From positions 12,979,462-13,043,461 of the forward strand of contig CP154957.1 in assembly GCA_039621445.1 (NCBI GenBank): DNA of 64,000 nucleotides, in the 5' to 3' direction. Under the pieces are notes generated by a model that worked only from the letters and a program-made list of their open reading frames with translations, searched no databases and was not told the origin of the DNA. Below, piece by piece: positions 1-11,895 of this stretch. This DNA comes from Euglena gracilis. Lineage: Eukaryota > Euglenida > Euglenophyceae > Euglenales. The number at the start of each line of letters is the position of its first letter. Within the stretch, counting starts at the first letter, position 1. Both the position numbers and the translations under genes were made by a program.

Positions 1-389
1 CAGTCCTGTGTGGGCAATGCACATGTTCATTCCCTGTTGCACCCATGAGTACTAATATTAGACGTGCACACATGTGTCTTTTTTTGTGAGAACTTTCTGG
101 CCAGACTTTTCTTACTGGCTTAACTCACCCTCATTTGTGTCCTCAGTGACCGAACGCAAACCGCTCTTGCCTGCTTCCGCCAAAATGTCCGCAAGTTTTG
201 TCTCGGCGGTTTGAGAAACCCCAAAACAAAACGGTATTTTTCTCATCCCCGGACACCAAATGCTGATGCGTCAAAACAGCATCCAATTCTTGTGGTTTTT
301 TTTGGCAGTGTTTGAGTTCCTTTTGGGTTGCCTTCTTCGAGGGTCCCCGTTGTTTTCTTCCTCCCGGTTCATGTGGACATTCCGTTCAG

Positions 390-531
390 CGAGTCCCAAC
401 AACTCTTGCCAGTGGCCGAACCGCCACGCCGGGTCTCCCCCTGGATCGCCCCGCGCCCCGCGCCCAGCCCCTGCGTTGCCCCGGAGCAGATCGCGGAGCT
501 GGAGCTGTGCCGCAACGGCACACAGGCCACG
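390..531 (+). CDS. candidate internal exon, product unrecognised
   Basis: A GC-rich block is open in one frame for 47 codons between an acceptor-like TTCAG at 385-389 and a donor GTGGGA starting at 532. Third codon positions are mostly G or C in its second half, which encodes PEQIAELELCRNGTQAT; the AT/T-rich flanks differ sharply. The first half is Pro/Arg-rich. No family is recognised. It may belong to the same intron-rich + strand gene as later blocks, but no phase link was established. Overlapping minus-strand frames look less protein-like. Confidence 0.33.
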
Positions 532-1021
532 GTGGGAAACGGTCGGAGGGTGGCGGGGGCCTGGGTCGGGTGGCTCAGTTCAGGATTCAACTTGGTAGGT
601 CAGAGAGCCTCCAGGCCCCAAGTAGCTCCCCAACACCCAACACGGGGGGGGGGGGGGCAGGGTGCAAGGGCTGATTGGGGAGTGTTTGACTGCTGGCCAG
701 CCGTCGCATCAGCCCGTGCTTCTTCGACGGCTTTGCCACTGCTTCAGATCTCTGTTTTTTTTTGGTCTGGTTGAGAAGGTTGAGAACCAATCGGCCGTAA
801 CTCAACATGACTTGGTCGGCCGTACCTCAACATGACTTGGGTCGAGCTCCGAAGCGGTGTCTCTCACGGGAGTCATCATTTGGGGTTGTTGGGTGGGTGG
901 GTGGCGAGTGTGGGTGATGGGAACCAGTGACAAATCCGCTTTTTTTGCTGGCAGTGTTTTTCTTCGAATTTCCATTTCGGAAAAATTCTGTGTTTTTCCA
1001 ACTTTCTTCTCTTATTTCGAG

Positions 1022-1225
1022 GGTTCTGTTTCTATGGTGGCTCCGTTTGCTGGGGTTGCTGTCCGGCGGCCCCCGCGGCCTGGGGACCAACCCGGGGGCG
1101 CCAGCCATCGTGGAGGCAGCCATCACGGCGGAGGACATCAAGCCGGAGAAGACGTACAGCCGGGGCTCGGGCAAGAAGCAGGGCCCTGCCCAGGGCCACC
1201 GGAAGCCCCGGACACCCCCTGGCGG
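1022..1225 (+). CDS. candidate internal or terminal exon, product unrecognised
   Basis: The block is GC-rich with strong third-position G/C bias. The open frame contains APAIVEAAITAEDIKPEKTY followed by a Gly/Lys/Arg/Pro-rich basic stretch. The acceptor is taken as TTTCGAG at about 1015-1021 and the donor as GTGGTG at 1226. If unspliced, the frame runs on to a TAA at about 1251. The acidic-then-basic composition suggests a disordered segment of a larger protein. Product unknown. Confidence 0.35.
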
Positions 1226-1865
1226 GTGGTGCAGGGCATTAAATGAGCATTAATGGGCATTAATTGTCCAGGGAGAGGGAGGATCCAGACCCCCTGGGCT
1301 GGGGGGGGGATCCCGGAACCGAAAAAAATTTCTTCCCCGGGGCATCATTCTGGCAGACTCATGTCTGCATCATCCGTCGTTTTTTGTCGAATTGGTGGAA
1401 AAATTCATCTGAAAAAGCGCATTTTTCACATTATTGAAGCCCCTCGAAAGAGTTTTCTGGTGCGTCGCACCATTTTTTTTTTACCGAGGGGGAGGTCCGG
1501 GACCACCCCCCTTCCCCCTCCCCCCTCTCATTTAACACCCTGGGGTGGTGGGTTGGGGGGGGGGGCTCTCCGGACAGCCCTGCCTCTGTGGCGGTGCTGA
1601 GCTGACCCCCCCTCCCAGCATTGGGGGTGTATTGGCGGGGCGGCGGGATGCGGCAGGGCGGCCTCTGGAGGTGGTGCTGGGTTGCTGGTGGGGTCCGAAG
1701 TGAGAATCCCTCCCTTTTTTTTTCAGCCACAGTCGAGTCTGGCTTGTTGAACCGGAGATTTTTCAGCCTTACTCAGGCATTCCATTTTTTATGCCATGTG
1801 AGCCATGCAAAGGAAGGGGTGCGGTCGGGCGTTTGTTAAAAAGATGTGGGTGGGTGTGGGTGGGT

Positions 1866-1870
1866 GTTGC

Positions 1871-1908
<38 letters not shown>

Positions 1909-2183
1909 TTGTTGTTGTTGTGGGTGTGGGTGTGGGTGTGGGTGTGGGTGTGGGTGTGGGTGTGGGTGTGGGGGTGGGGGTGGGGGTGTGGGTGTGGGTG
2001 TGGGTGTGGGTGTGGGTGTGGGTGTGGGTGTGGGTGTGGGTGTGGGTGTGGTGTGGTGTGGTGTGGTGTGGTGTGGGTGGGCGGGTGTGGTGTGGTGTGG
2101 GTGGGCGTGGTGTGGTGCGGTGTGGTGTGTGGGTGCGAGTGTGTGAAGTTGTGTGTTTGTGGGTGTCTGCAAGCGTGCGCGGG

Positions 2184-2213
<30 letters not shown>
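1866..2213. repeat. CTG / TTG / GGGTGT / TG compound microsatellite
   Basis: Successive simple repeats: about ten CTG units (1876-1905), TTG units to 1920, then GGGTGT for about 130 bases with a GGGGGTG variant, GGTGTG to about 2100, and a pure TG run at about 2185-2213. Long open frames on both strands here are products of the short periods and are not genes. Confidence 0.95.
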
Positions 2214-2215
<2 letters not shown>

Positions 2216-2625
2216 ATAGAATGGCAAGAGCATCATAAAGAGATCTGAATTGCATTTGGTGGTCGTCATGTCCAGAGTCGCCCTCCCTCACCTTTGCTCA
2301 CAAAACGGCGGGCCCTTTCCTGTACCATTCGAAGTGTTCCAGGATATTTTTTTTTTGCACCAAAGGGAGATGGCAGCCACAGCAACAGTTTTGCAGTTTG
2401 CCAGCATTGATCAAACACATTTGTTCTCACTTAACTTTCATTCCCTGCTTTTGGCCATCCCATACCCTCTCTCGCTGCCAACCGTCCCACTCCCCGTCCC
2501 GGAAGTGGCACCCCAAACGGAGAAACCCCGCCGCCATTCCCGGCCATCACACATCGCCTGCATTTGGGTGTCCCCCTCGAGGAGTGACCCGATCATCAGG
2601 TCTTCATTTGCCCCATTCTAAACCC

Positions 2626-2808
2626 CGCGGTCCCATCCCCCGCCCATCCCGAGCAAAGGGCCCTGTCCGGCTCAGGGTGGGCCGCGGCCGCCTCTGCCAT
2701 GCCCCCCTGTGTGGGCCGCCCAACGTCCCCTGGGACACGGGGAGCAAGCGCCAGTGGCACGCGGGGGGCATGGCGCAGGCACCAGGCTTGTGGGCCGTCT
2801 GGCGGAGG
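2626..2808 (+). CDS. possible exon, product unrecognised
   Basis: A GC-rich island sits in AT-richer sequence. One + frame contains PNVPWDTGSKRQWHAGG and is open to a TGA at about 2836; a donor-like GTTGCC lies near 2809. The other frames are also open because of base composition, so frame and ends are uncertain. No homology is recognised. Confidence 0.2.
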
Positions 2809-3000
2809 GTTGCCTCGCGCGGGCTGCTGCACCAGTGATTGTTTTAAGGTTGGTGACCGGGGGGGGGGTCCAGGCCAAACCCCCCGGATCCTAAAAAAAA
2901 AAAGACCTCTGTGCCGCACTCCCACCTTTTCCTCTTCAAGGTGAAGGTTGTGAGCCAATGAATGAACCCCTCGGTGCTTCTAACGCAGATATAATATCTT

Positions 3001-3064
3001 ATTTTTTTTATTTATATTTATTTATTTATTTATTTATTTTTTATTTTTATTTTTTATTTATTTT
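3001..3064. repeat. TTTA microsatellite
   Basis: A T-rich run built of TTTA and TTTTA units. It contains nothing else. Confidence 0.85.
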
Positions 3065-4690
3065 CTGCTTCCTATGGGAGAAAGACCGAAAGTTGATTCA
3101 AAGTTGATCCAAAGGGCTGAAGAATGGTTAGAACAGACCTGCAATCTCCAAAATGGCCGAACGCAAAATGACCGAAAACTTTTTCAAGAACAGATGGACA
3201 ACGGTTGTAGAAGATTGCCTCCAAGTTGCCAATAAAGCTACCGTGGCCAAAATGGCCAAAAAAGGTTCAAGATGCGAATCAACAGTTATGGACACAGCAA
3301 ATCGTTGTACGTGGTAAGTCAATGGTTGATGAAATATTTCTCCAGATTTTCATGGCAAATGCCTGCTGGATCCAGGACCGACCTGACCGAATTGGGGAAG
3401 TGCTGGTTTGTCTCCGCCCACATCATATCCCAGCCCGGAGAAGTGCTGTGGTGTGCCTGCACACAGTGGAAAAACTCCCTCCTGCGTGGCAACCCTTCGG
3501 GAGCAATGTATCATACATATGACCTATTGTTATCCTTGTCTGCCCGGCGCTGCCTCTCGTCCCCGCCAATTGCCATGCGGAAGCAGCGCCGGCCCCCTCT
3601 TATGTTGTGGGTGATCCTATTCTGTTGCTGTATTGGCCACCATCCACAGCGGGAAGACGTCACACTGTGACCGGCTGCCTCGCCTTTTCTTGCTTCGGTA
3701 TATATTTTTTCAGTATATTAATTCATTATTTATTTAATGAATTAATTATTATTGTTAATTAATTAATTATTAATTAATTATTAATTAATTTTTAATTTAA
3801 TTTTGCTTTTCTTTTCTTCATTCCTGTGATTAGGATAGATGGTTGAGCAATGAATTCCTCTGGCGTGTGAAGTGTGGCCCCTCGTTTGTGTCATGCGCCT
3901 CCTGAGTGTGAAACAAAGCACGTGGAGGGAGAGCAAAGATGCTAATTTTCGTTCTTGATTTACAAGCTTGCTTGTGAATCAAGAACAAGAAACCTTGTTC
4001 TCTTTTTATTAAAAAGGTTGCTTTTTTTGTTGCAGTTCCTCAATCAGTGGCCTTTCAAAAATATGTGATCATTGTCATTATCAATCCATCATCATTGACA
4101 TTTTTTGCATATTAGGTTATTTGGGCATTTTTCCAGTGCTATTGAGAACAGGGGGGACTGTTATCCACAATTTTTTCTGCAATTTTCTGGGTATTTTTCC
4201 ATTTCCCGCATTGATTTGAAATCGAAGATGCAACGAGTTCCTCGTTAAGTTTCTTGTGATTTTTGGCAGGATTTGAGAGTTTTGGCTCTTGGCTTTTGGC
4301 TTAAAATGCACCTCCCAGTTCCCCCAAATTGCAACATTGGTGTATGTTTTGAGCAGTCGTTCACATTTTTTTTTAAAAAATGTCAAAAATGCAAAACATG
4401 GTTTCTGTAATTTTTTGAGAACATACTGTTTTTAAAACATGGAATTGTTTTTTGGCCCAAACAAGATCAAAAATGATAAAAATTTGGCGAACAGTTTAGT
4501 CCACCAAAAAATCCGGCCTGATGGGTGAAAAAATTGTGATCAATCATCTCAAACCACTCCAAAATCCTGATATCAATTTTCCGCAATTTCCACAATTTTT
4601 GCAATTTTCTCACAACTTTCTTGAAGGCATCCGACATTAATTTGACATCCCTTTTGCGAGAACCTGTGCCCCAAAAAGGGGATGAGCCTC
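3065..4690. other. AT-rich non-coding stretch
   Basis: No convincing gene is visible. It contains a TTAA/TTAATTAA-rich simple stretch at about 3715-3800 and a short inverted repeat around 3950-3990 (TTCTTGATTTACAAG near CTTGTGAATCAAGAA). The open frames are short and lack the G/C-ending codons of the exon-like blocks. Confidence 0.6.
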
Positions 4691-4699
4691 CTTCAGGTA

Positions 4700-5128
4700 C
4701 CCCCCCCCCCTATGTCCAACGACCCCCCTATGTCCAATGACCACCCCCCCCCCCCGGTCAGAGGACCAGAGGACACCTTTTCGGAGGTTTGACCAAATTT
4801 TTGGTCCCGGTGTGAAGCGCCGGGACGAAAAATTTTGCCCAAAAATTGGCCAAAAATTTGGCCAAAATGCCATTTTTGACACTTTTTTGGACAAAATTTT
4901 GTCAAAATTGCCCAAAATTTTCGGCGCGAAGCGCCCGAAGGGAAAAATTGGGCATTTTTGGGTGGGTAGGGACCCGGGTACCAACCACTTTCTTTTGACC
5001 CCATGTCCAACGACCACCCCCCCCCCCCCCCGGCAGAGGACACCTTTTGGTCACTACCCTATGTCCAACGACCCCCCCCCCCGGTCAGAGGACAGAGGTT
5101 ACCGGTCATTGGACATAGGGGGGGGGTG
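4700..5128. mobile_element. foldback MITE with C-run terminal inverted repeats and possible TA duplication
   Basis: The left end is a C tract followed by TATGTCCAACGACC. The right end is the inverted GGTCATTGGACATAGGG plus a G tract. TA flanks both ends (4698-4699 and 5129-5130), as expected for a TA target-site duplication. Sub-terminal copies of TATGTCCAACGACC and GGTCAGAGGACA are repeated inside. The centre holds mirrored TTGGCC/GGCCAA tracts and the dyad GGCGCGAAGCGCC (4923-4935). There is no transposase frame, so it is non-autonomous. Confidence 0.7.
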
Positions 5129-5388
5129 TAATGTTTCAATGATGCAAGATTTGTTCATAATGCAATGCAGTCCATGCTTTGAACAATCATTTCCAAGCAA
5201 TTTTCCACCAGAACTTCGTACCCCCCCAGATAACCAATGTAGCCCCCCACGGAGGCCAAACAACCTGGCAAGGGCAACAGTAACCTGGCACTCCGGGGTC
5301 CTACAGGAATTCGCATGAAATTTCTGTGACCTGTTCTTCGCGCGTTTGGCCGCCTTTTCCGGGCACTGCCCGTGCCCGCCCGTCACAG

Positions 5389-5600
5389 CCGGCCGTCCGT
5401 CACGCCCCCCATCGCCGTAGAAAAGCACGGCCTGCGCGGTCCGCATCGCTCCCGGGCCTGGCCCCGCCCGGAGTACCCCCCAGCCGGGGGCCGACGGACC
5501 CGCGGGCCGTGGCCACCGGCCCACGGCCGAGCACCGCCCGGTCAGCCACCGCTGCCATGGGATACGAAGCGGAGCGCATGGGGATGGCGCAGACGCATCG
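5389..5600 (+). CDS. candidate exon, Pro/Ala/Arg-rich, product unrecognised
   Basis: A strongly GC-rich block follows the acceptor CCGTCACAG (5380-5388) and ends at GTGGGA (5601). The frame is open for 70 codons with mostly G/C third positions. It encodes a basic Pro/Arg-rich segment, then TARSATAAMGYEAERMGMAQ. Two minus-strand frames are also open, so strand rests mainly on splice-like borders and agreement with neighbouring blocks. Likely disordered; function unknown. Confidence 0.33.
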
Positions 5601-6073
5601 GTGGGACCCGCCCAATTGACCCCCACAGAGGCATCCGCCCACGCATGCATGCATGCGATCACGGTTTGTTTTTTTTGTTTGTTTGTGTGTGATTCCGGCC
5701 TAAAAGATCAAGGGAGGGGCGGATTGGTAGACTTTCCGCAAGCTGCCACTGGAAACCGTGAGCTGGAGACCCCCAACCGCCCTTGGTGAGTGAGGGTTCA
5801 GTCGACCCCAGTCCATCCACCAGGAAACTTGCTGTGCTGTTGCCACTGTGATACTGAGGGAAAGTCGAGGTCTGTGACGCCAACTCTCAGTTTTGCAGAT
5901 GTATTCAGTCGCGCCCAGTCGTGTCATGGGTGCTGGTGGTACCCAACGACAGAAAAGCGCGGACGAGGACAAGGTTTGGATAAAAACAGCGGTGATGATA
6001 CCTGGGCGTGCTCGCCCCCAGCCGCCCCGTTGTACAGCTGTCGCCCCACCCCTCTCCCTCCCCACCTCCCCAG
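5601..6073. other. intron-like stretch, no feature recognised
   Basis: Mixed composition with a GCATGCATGCATGC run at about 5644-5657 and a pyrimidine-rich end at about 6040-6070 leading to an acceptor-like CCCCAG. No gene is seen. Confidence 0.4.
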
Positions 6074-6182
6074 CGGCGTCGTTCGCCTCCCGTGCCTCGA
6101 CTCCTGCCGCTCCCTTTGAAGTGCAGGGCCACGCGGGGCGGCCCGCCGTGCCTGCCTCTACGCCTGGCCAACAATCTACATG
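6074..6182 (+). CDS. candidate exon ending in a stop, product unrecognised
   Basis: It follows a long pyrimidine tract ending in CCCCAG at 6073. The frame reads Ala/Ser/Pro-rich residues (ASFASRASTPAAPFEVQGHA) to a TGA at 6180-6182. Its lead phase does not match the block ending at 5600, so the two may not be adjacent exons. No family is recognised. Confidence 0.25.
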
Positions 6183-6941
6183 ACTCTCCTCCCGGGGACC
6201 ACAGAGGCTTGTGCCCTGCCAGTCCCACTACCAGGGGGGGGGGAGAAACAATTGGCAATGACGAAAAGTGGAATGGGAAGAATTAGCAGAACAAACCCAG
6301 CAATTTTTTTTTCGATTTTGGCCGAGAATGCCAAATTTCCAGCCCAGTTTTTCATCCAATTTTCTTTAGCTCCAATCCCCCCCTGTGTTTTCCCGAGTTT
6401 TCCCACCACTCCCAGAAGTTATCTCTTCAATTCCAAGCGCGCTGAATGATCACCCCGTGCAGGTGGGAGTTGCCAATTTTTGAAAATTTGCGCGCAAATG
6501 GGAATCAGTCCACCAGAGGGCACCTTCTCAGCACCTTCTCAGATTGTCACGGGTTTTCTTTTTGTTTGCACAGGTTACAAAGGCAATCACCCCCTTCCCC
6601 CATCCATAAAACGGCAGCAATATTGGTGTTGGCTGGACACAAAGAGGAGAAGATTTTCGCCCAAGCTAAATGATGCAATCTTTCGCTGGCCAACAATACC
6701 AAACAACTGAGGAGTCCGAGATCTAGCTTTCTTGGGAGCCAAAGAATGCCATCCCCCTGGAGGGGGGGAGGGAGCCCCAACCCACCCATCTGCTCTCGAA
6801 ACCAACTGGCCCACCCACCCACCCAAGCCAGGGGGGAGGGGTCACGTAGGTGATAAATCAATCTATAATCCTGGATGTTTGCAACAGAGTTCCACAGTTT
6901 CCATCAAATTCCCAATTTTATTCCCCCCCCCCTATGGGTAT

Positions 6942-7673
6942 GCTTCCGCACCGTGTGCACCGTGTATTACGCACCGCGTGTGACACCGCGTGCACCGCGT
7001 GCGGCACCGCGTGCAACACCGCGTGCACCGCGTGCGGCACCGCGTGCACCGTGTGGCACCGCGTGACAAGAATCAGGTACAACAAAAAATGACTGAGTGA
7101 GAGGAAAACACCTGCAAAAGCACCCATCAATTACAAAGCTGCAATAAAAAAGCATTTTGAGTGAGTTTGGTCATTTTAAGGTGTCTTTTTGGCCCAAATC
7201 ACCTGGTTTTGCCACCAGACCTCACCAAATCTGTATCAATGGTCACCGAATCTGTGCAAGTGACCACAAAATGGCCAAAAGTCGCCAAAAAGGGGCAAAA
7301 GTGGGTAAAAGCAGTCAGAAGTAGCCCAAAATGGTCACAAATGTGCAAAAATAGCCAAAAGCAGCCGAAAATTGGCTTGAATGAAGCAAAAGTGCATTCA
7401 AACACCAAAAAGTGATCTAAATTGTCAAATGCAGCCCAAAATGGCCAAAAATGGCCAAAAGTGGTCCAAAATGGCCAAAAAAAAGGGGCCCAAAAAACCA
7501 AAAGTTGCTGATTTGTTGGAAACTAGACAAAAAAGAATGGATGTCTATTACAAATGGGGTACTGGTGGATACTTGTGAAAATTGCACATTCGGAAATGAT
7601 TCTTCTCACATGGTGCATGCGGTGCGCCACGCGGTGCATACGGCACGCCACGCGGTGGACGCGGTGCGGAAGC
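6942..7673. mobile_element. foldback element with ACCGCGTGC-repeat arms
   Basis: The left arm starts GCTTCCGCACCG and continues as tandem ACCGCGTGC/ACCGCGTGCGGC units to about 7069. The right arm (about 7613-7673) has the inverted motif (GCGGTGCGCCACGCGGTG) and ends CGGTGCGGAAGC. The interior repeats AAATGGCCAAAAGT-like units. There is no transposase. The same CCCCCTATG string lies just outside both ends, which may be a target-site duplication or a neighbouring element. Confidence 0.55.
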
Positions 7674-7930
7674 ACCCCCTATGTCCAACGACCCCCCCTC
7701 CCCCGGTGGGAGGAAACCTTCTCAGAAGGTTGGCCGGATTTTTGGCCTGGCACAAAGCACCAGAGAATTTTTTCAAGGGGTTCGGCTTTTTTAGTGGGTT
7801 TTGGGTGGGTGGGTGGGTGTTGGGTCGACCCCTGGGTGGGGGGGGGTCGGCATGTTTTCAAAAAAAAAGTGGGTGGGTGGGTTTGGGCCTGGGGAAAAGT
7901 GCCAGCCCCCTGGGCACCAAGTGAATCTCT
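7674..7930. repeat. fragment of the TATGTCCAACGACC foldback family
   Basis: It starts with CCCCCTATGTCCAACGACC, a C tract and GGTGGGAGGA, resembling one arm of the element at 4700-5128. A CTGGCACAAAGCACCAG dyad is near 7750. No matching opposite arm was found, so it is truncated or diverged. Confidence 0.45.
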
Positions 7931-8145
7931 GTTCGGGCTCTTTCCTGCAATATTCTCCCCTTCCCTTTGTCAGGGGAATGTTTTCTCGTAGTCTGGGACC
8001 TTTTGCACAGGGAATTGGGCTGCAACCCAACATGATGCACACTGAGATTCCGAGGTCTTGCCATTTCTATGTATTCTTTATGTTCCTGACAGACAATGCT
8101 CAAAAGAATACTGCAGTAAAATGCCGAACGCTCCAGATGATGATG

Positions 8146-8880
<735 letters not shown>

Positions 8881-9250
8881 GGCATTTTCCTTGCCTGGTC
8901 CCAAGAGCCAACCGACCTGACGTATTTGAATCTCAGGGGGAGGGGCGTCGGCAGAGATAGAGGTTGAATGGTAAGAGCTTTTTTTGAGCCGGAGGGGACC
9001 ACCCCCTGGGACTCACCCCAGCTGGATTTGGATTTTTTCCTGTTTTTTTTCCCCCTTGTCGCCAGCTGGGCCAATCCCGGCAGCTGGCCACCCCCCTCTC
9101 ACCACCCAGGGAGAGGGCCAGCTGAACCCCTTGTGGGTGTCCCTTCTGCCTGCCTGCCTTTCACAACACAGCGTTTTCAGGTGCACAGTGTTTTTCTCCC
9201 GCCTCCGCTTTGCTGGCTTCAAATGCCCTAGCCCGCCCGCGCGATGGCAG

Positions 9251-9339
9251 AAGTCCTTGATCCTGTCTCAGAGCGATTTTTTGAGTCGCTCTGCGTTGTC
9301 CAATCCAATCGGGAGCATGCTTTGAAGGAGGCCCAGAAG
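9251..9339 (+). CDS. candidate short exon, helical segment
   Basis: Acceptor-like GATGGCAG (ends 9250) or CTGTCTCAG (ends 9271); donor GTGTGCGAG starts at 9340. In frame it reads EVLDPVSERFFESLCVVQSN and then a charged helical stretch ending EAQK. An ATG at 9244 is in the same frame, so this could also be a first exon. It looks like folded protein rather than low complexity, and the GTGTGC donor matches that of the exon at 13830-13952. Product unknown. Confidence 0.4.
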
Positions 9340-9473
9340 GTGTGCGAGCTGTTCTGTGAGACCATCCATGTTTCGCAATCATGCCGTGAATGAAATGAAA
9401 TTGTGAGGTTTTTATTACCTTCCCCTCCATATCTAATGAACCCCCTTGCCCAATGAACAGGGCACCTCTGGAC

Positions 9474-9790
9474 CAGGTTTCTTTTTAAGGAAAGTCGCAC
9501 CCCCCCCCCAGGCGGGTGCTGTGGGATGGCAGGGGGTAGGGCATTTTCAACCCCCCCCCCGAGGGGTCGTTATCGAGTCATTGAGTCGAGGGGTCGTGGT
9601 GTTATAACACCCCCCCCCCCCTGCTGCCGAAGGCACTGCGGCCCAGAAATGGCCATTTTTCAGGGAAATTTGGCTTTGCCGGCAGGCACCGGGGCCCAGA
9701 ACCGAAGGCGGGGGGGGGGTGTACCTGCTATGGGGAGGCACCTCATAGCTCAAGGTACCCCCCTGCCCCCGAGTGGTAGAAAGAAGCCTG
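9474..9790. mobile_element. possible decayed hAT-like MITE
   Basis: The left end CAGGTTTCTTTTTAAGG and the inverted right end (CAGGCTTCTTTCTACC on the opposite strand) resemble the termini of the element at 36679-36936. The flanking octamers CTCTGGAC and CTTCAAAC match at four positions and differ elsewhere only by transitions, which fits a decayed 8-bp duplication but is weak. The interior has C/G tracts and no coding capacity. Confidence 0.35.
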
Positions 9791-10853
9791 CTTCAAACCT
9801 CTTGGTTGTCACCTTTTTACAGCAATGTGGCAATTATTGAACACCATGCCTAATGAATGTCCCCTGTCCTGATCGTCTAGTCTGTCGCTTTAATTTAAGT
9901 GGCTGTTGCAAGTCTCAAAGTTGTTCGCAAACAATGCATCTGCACACTTTGAACAGATTGGGAGGTGTTTTTTTTTTATGCGAAAGAGCATTAAAAAAAA
10001 CACTACAAGATTGTCTTGGGTGGACGGACAAAAACTGTGCTCTGAAGAACAACGCCACTTTGTTTTCCAAGCCAACTTTAAAGGTTCAGAAGGCCTGAAA
10101 TTCAGCACCAATCACGCATGTCCAGTAAACTGAAGCCCAAGAGTAGCTTCTGAAGTATTTCAACCCTTCGCCAAACGTTGCCCACAATCCCATCATCAGA
10201 AGTCCCCCACGTTGCTTTGATTTGGTCAAGGATTTGGGCCATCCCAGCACCCACACATACTTCTATCTCCCCTGGGCGCTTGGCCCTCCTCCTCCTTACA
10301 TGCAAGCTTGGCCCTTTAAAGTTGGCTTTTATCTTTTGCTCATTGCCGCCGAAATTCTTGACATGTTAACTTGGCCCCCTAAGGTTGGCCCCCTGTACCT
10401 TCAATCATGGCCCGGGCAAGTGCCCGGGGGGAGGTATGGGTATTAATGCGCTCTGACTGGTGCTGCGACGTCCCGACAGAGGTGGGAATGTTTTGCGACT
10501 GCAAAAAAATCTGACACAGCATTTGGTGCACAGAGTCCCATCTTGGTCCCTTGCTTAGCATGAGATGTCTAGTGTCCTGGGAAGGGGTCGGCCCATCTTG
10601 GTGTTGTGCTTCACCAGCGAAGCCCATCCGTCCATCAGGGGGCCCCCCACCAAGATTTTCTCAAGTGCCGTGACGTGCCCGAGGGGGGGGGGAGGAGGGG
10701 GGGGTGGGGGGTGGGTCCTGGCCGAGCCCCCCCCCCTCAGGGTTTTCCTATGTTTGGCACAAAGCACCGAAGAAATTTTTGGACCCAATTTTGACCCCTC
10801 AGGAGTGGCTCCCCCCGAGCCCCCCCCCTGGCCGGTTGTCACGGGTGGTCCAG

Positions 10854-10963
10854 AACCGCTGCATCAGATCAGCCTTCCTCGCCTTCAGTTTGGCCGGCTG
10901 CTGCGGCGCCACCGCGCGGGCGGGCAGTTCAGCCAGCGCCTCTTGGCCATACCATAGCTTAAG
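10854..10963. other. GC-rich exon-like segment, strand uncertain
   Basis: The segment is open on both strands. On + it is bounded by GTCCAG (ends 10853) and a donor-like GTGTTG (10964). On the minus strand it reads as an Ala/Leu/Lys-rich helix (YGQEALAELPARAVAPQQ, then KARKADLMQRF) with the better third-position bias, loosely like a SAP-type DNA-binding motif; that is too weak to name. Probably coding, but strand cannot be decided here. Confidence 0.3.
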
Positions 10964-11119
10964 GTGTTGTCCGACCCTCCCCCCCCTTCGGGGGGTGGTT
11001 GACCGTTTATTTTTTTTTGGAGTGACTGATGTTTGGATCCAGCCCCCTCCGATGGACAAAATTGGCCCATCCGGCGCCGAAGGTGCCGTAAATTTTCTCA
11101 GGTTTTTGAGGGGAATGTA

Positions 11120-11514
11120 CCTCCCCCCCCCCTTGTCTAAGCACCACCCTTGTCTAAGCACCCCCCCCGGTTCTTACCCATCTTTTTAAAGGTCATCGTC
11201 ACGGGGAGGTTTATTTTGTATGCATTTTTAAGGGAAATTTCTCAAAAATTTCGAAATTTCTGCAACTTCTGAGACCTGATTTGGTGAGGTATTGTTGATT
11301 TCTGTATCCAAATGTGTGTAAGTTCAACAGTGGACCTCCAAAACGAGGGTATTTTTTTCTTTTCGGCGCGAAGCGCCGGATTTTTTTTGCAGTCAAAATT
11401 TTCCCCCTTGTCTAAGCACCACCCCCCTGGTTCTTACCCATATTTTGGCAAAATAAGCACCACCCCCCTGGTTCTTACCCATCTTTTCCGGTGCTTAGAC
11501 AAGGGGGGGGGAGG
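11120..11514. mobile_element. foldback MITE, TTGTCTAAGCACC family, TA-flanked
   Basis: The terminal inverted repeats are CCTCC plus a C tract plus TTGTCTAAGCACC on the left and its reverse complement on the right. TA flanks both ends (11118-11119, 11515-11516). Sub-terminal direct repeats of CTTGTCTAAGCACC with GGTTCTTACCCAT occur three to four times. The centre carries GGCGCGAAGCGCC (11365-11377). Non-autonomous; no transposase. Confidence 0.75.
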
Positions 11515-11689
11515 TACTTGATTTTCATCCCAATTGGAATAATGCATTGGCCAGAGTGCAAGAGTGACCCCCCCCCTTGGGAGTGGGAAGTGGGTAATTG
11601 GTTTTTGAGAAGTGACTGACTGGTTTTTTGACTGCAGAAAGTGATCCCCCCGGGGTCGGTAATCCCCCCCCCCCCCGGGCAATTGACGC

Positions 11690-11780
11690 CCCCGGGCAAT
11701 TGTCACCCCCCCTCTGTGCTGGCCAAATTGTCACCCCCTTCCATGCTGCCTAATTTGTCGCGTGACAATTGCCCCGGGGG
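11690..11780. repeat. short inverted repeat with CCCGGGCAATTGTCAC arms
   Basis: The left arm CCCCCGGGCAATTGTCAC (about 11690-11707) is complementary to GTGACAATTGCCCCGGGG (about 11762-11780). It lies just before the exon at 11816. It may be one end of a foldback element starting near 11540, where AGTGACTGACTGG and G/C tracts occur. Confidence 0.45.
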
Positions 11781-11815
11781 GGGGGGTAGCAATGCGATGC
11801 CCCTGGCCTCTGGAG

Positions 11816-11895
11816 TCCGCGACGCCGACCTGCTCGGCGTGTCGCTGGTGGTGCTGCGCTTCCTGCAGCAGCGGCAGAGCGCCACCTTTGCCGAG
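11816..11895 (+). CDS. exon of an unrecognised multi-exon gene
   Basis: Acceptor CTCTGGAG ends at 11815 and donor GTCTGC starts at 11896. After two lead bases the frame reads RDADLLGVSLVVLRFLQQRQ and SATFAE with almost all third positions G or C, the strongest coding bias in the first 20 kb. It ends in phase 0, matching the phase-0 start of the exon at 13830. The alternating hydrophobic pattern suggests a helix in a folded domain. Loose resemblance to E2F/DP or Argonaute linker segments was not enough to assign a family. Confidence 0.5.

Noticed and set aside
1769-2291. Long open frames on both strands rich in Thr/His or Val/Gly.
   Set aside because: They are translations of TG and GGGTGT microsatellites. 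The same applies to frames at 8058-8480, 13115-13719, 19566-20060 and 20991-21594.
11816-11895. Resemblance to the E2F/DP winged-helix start.
   Set aside because: Only one exon shows it, and the next exon does not continue the DNA-binding domain.
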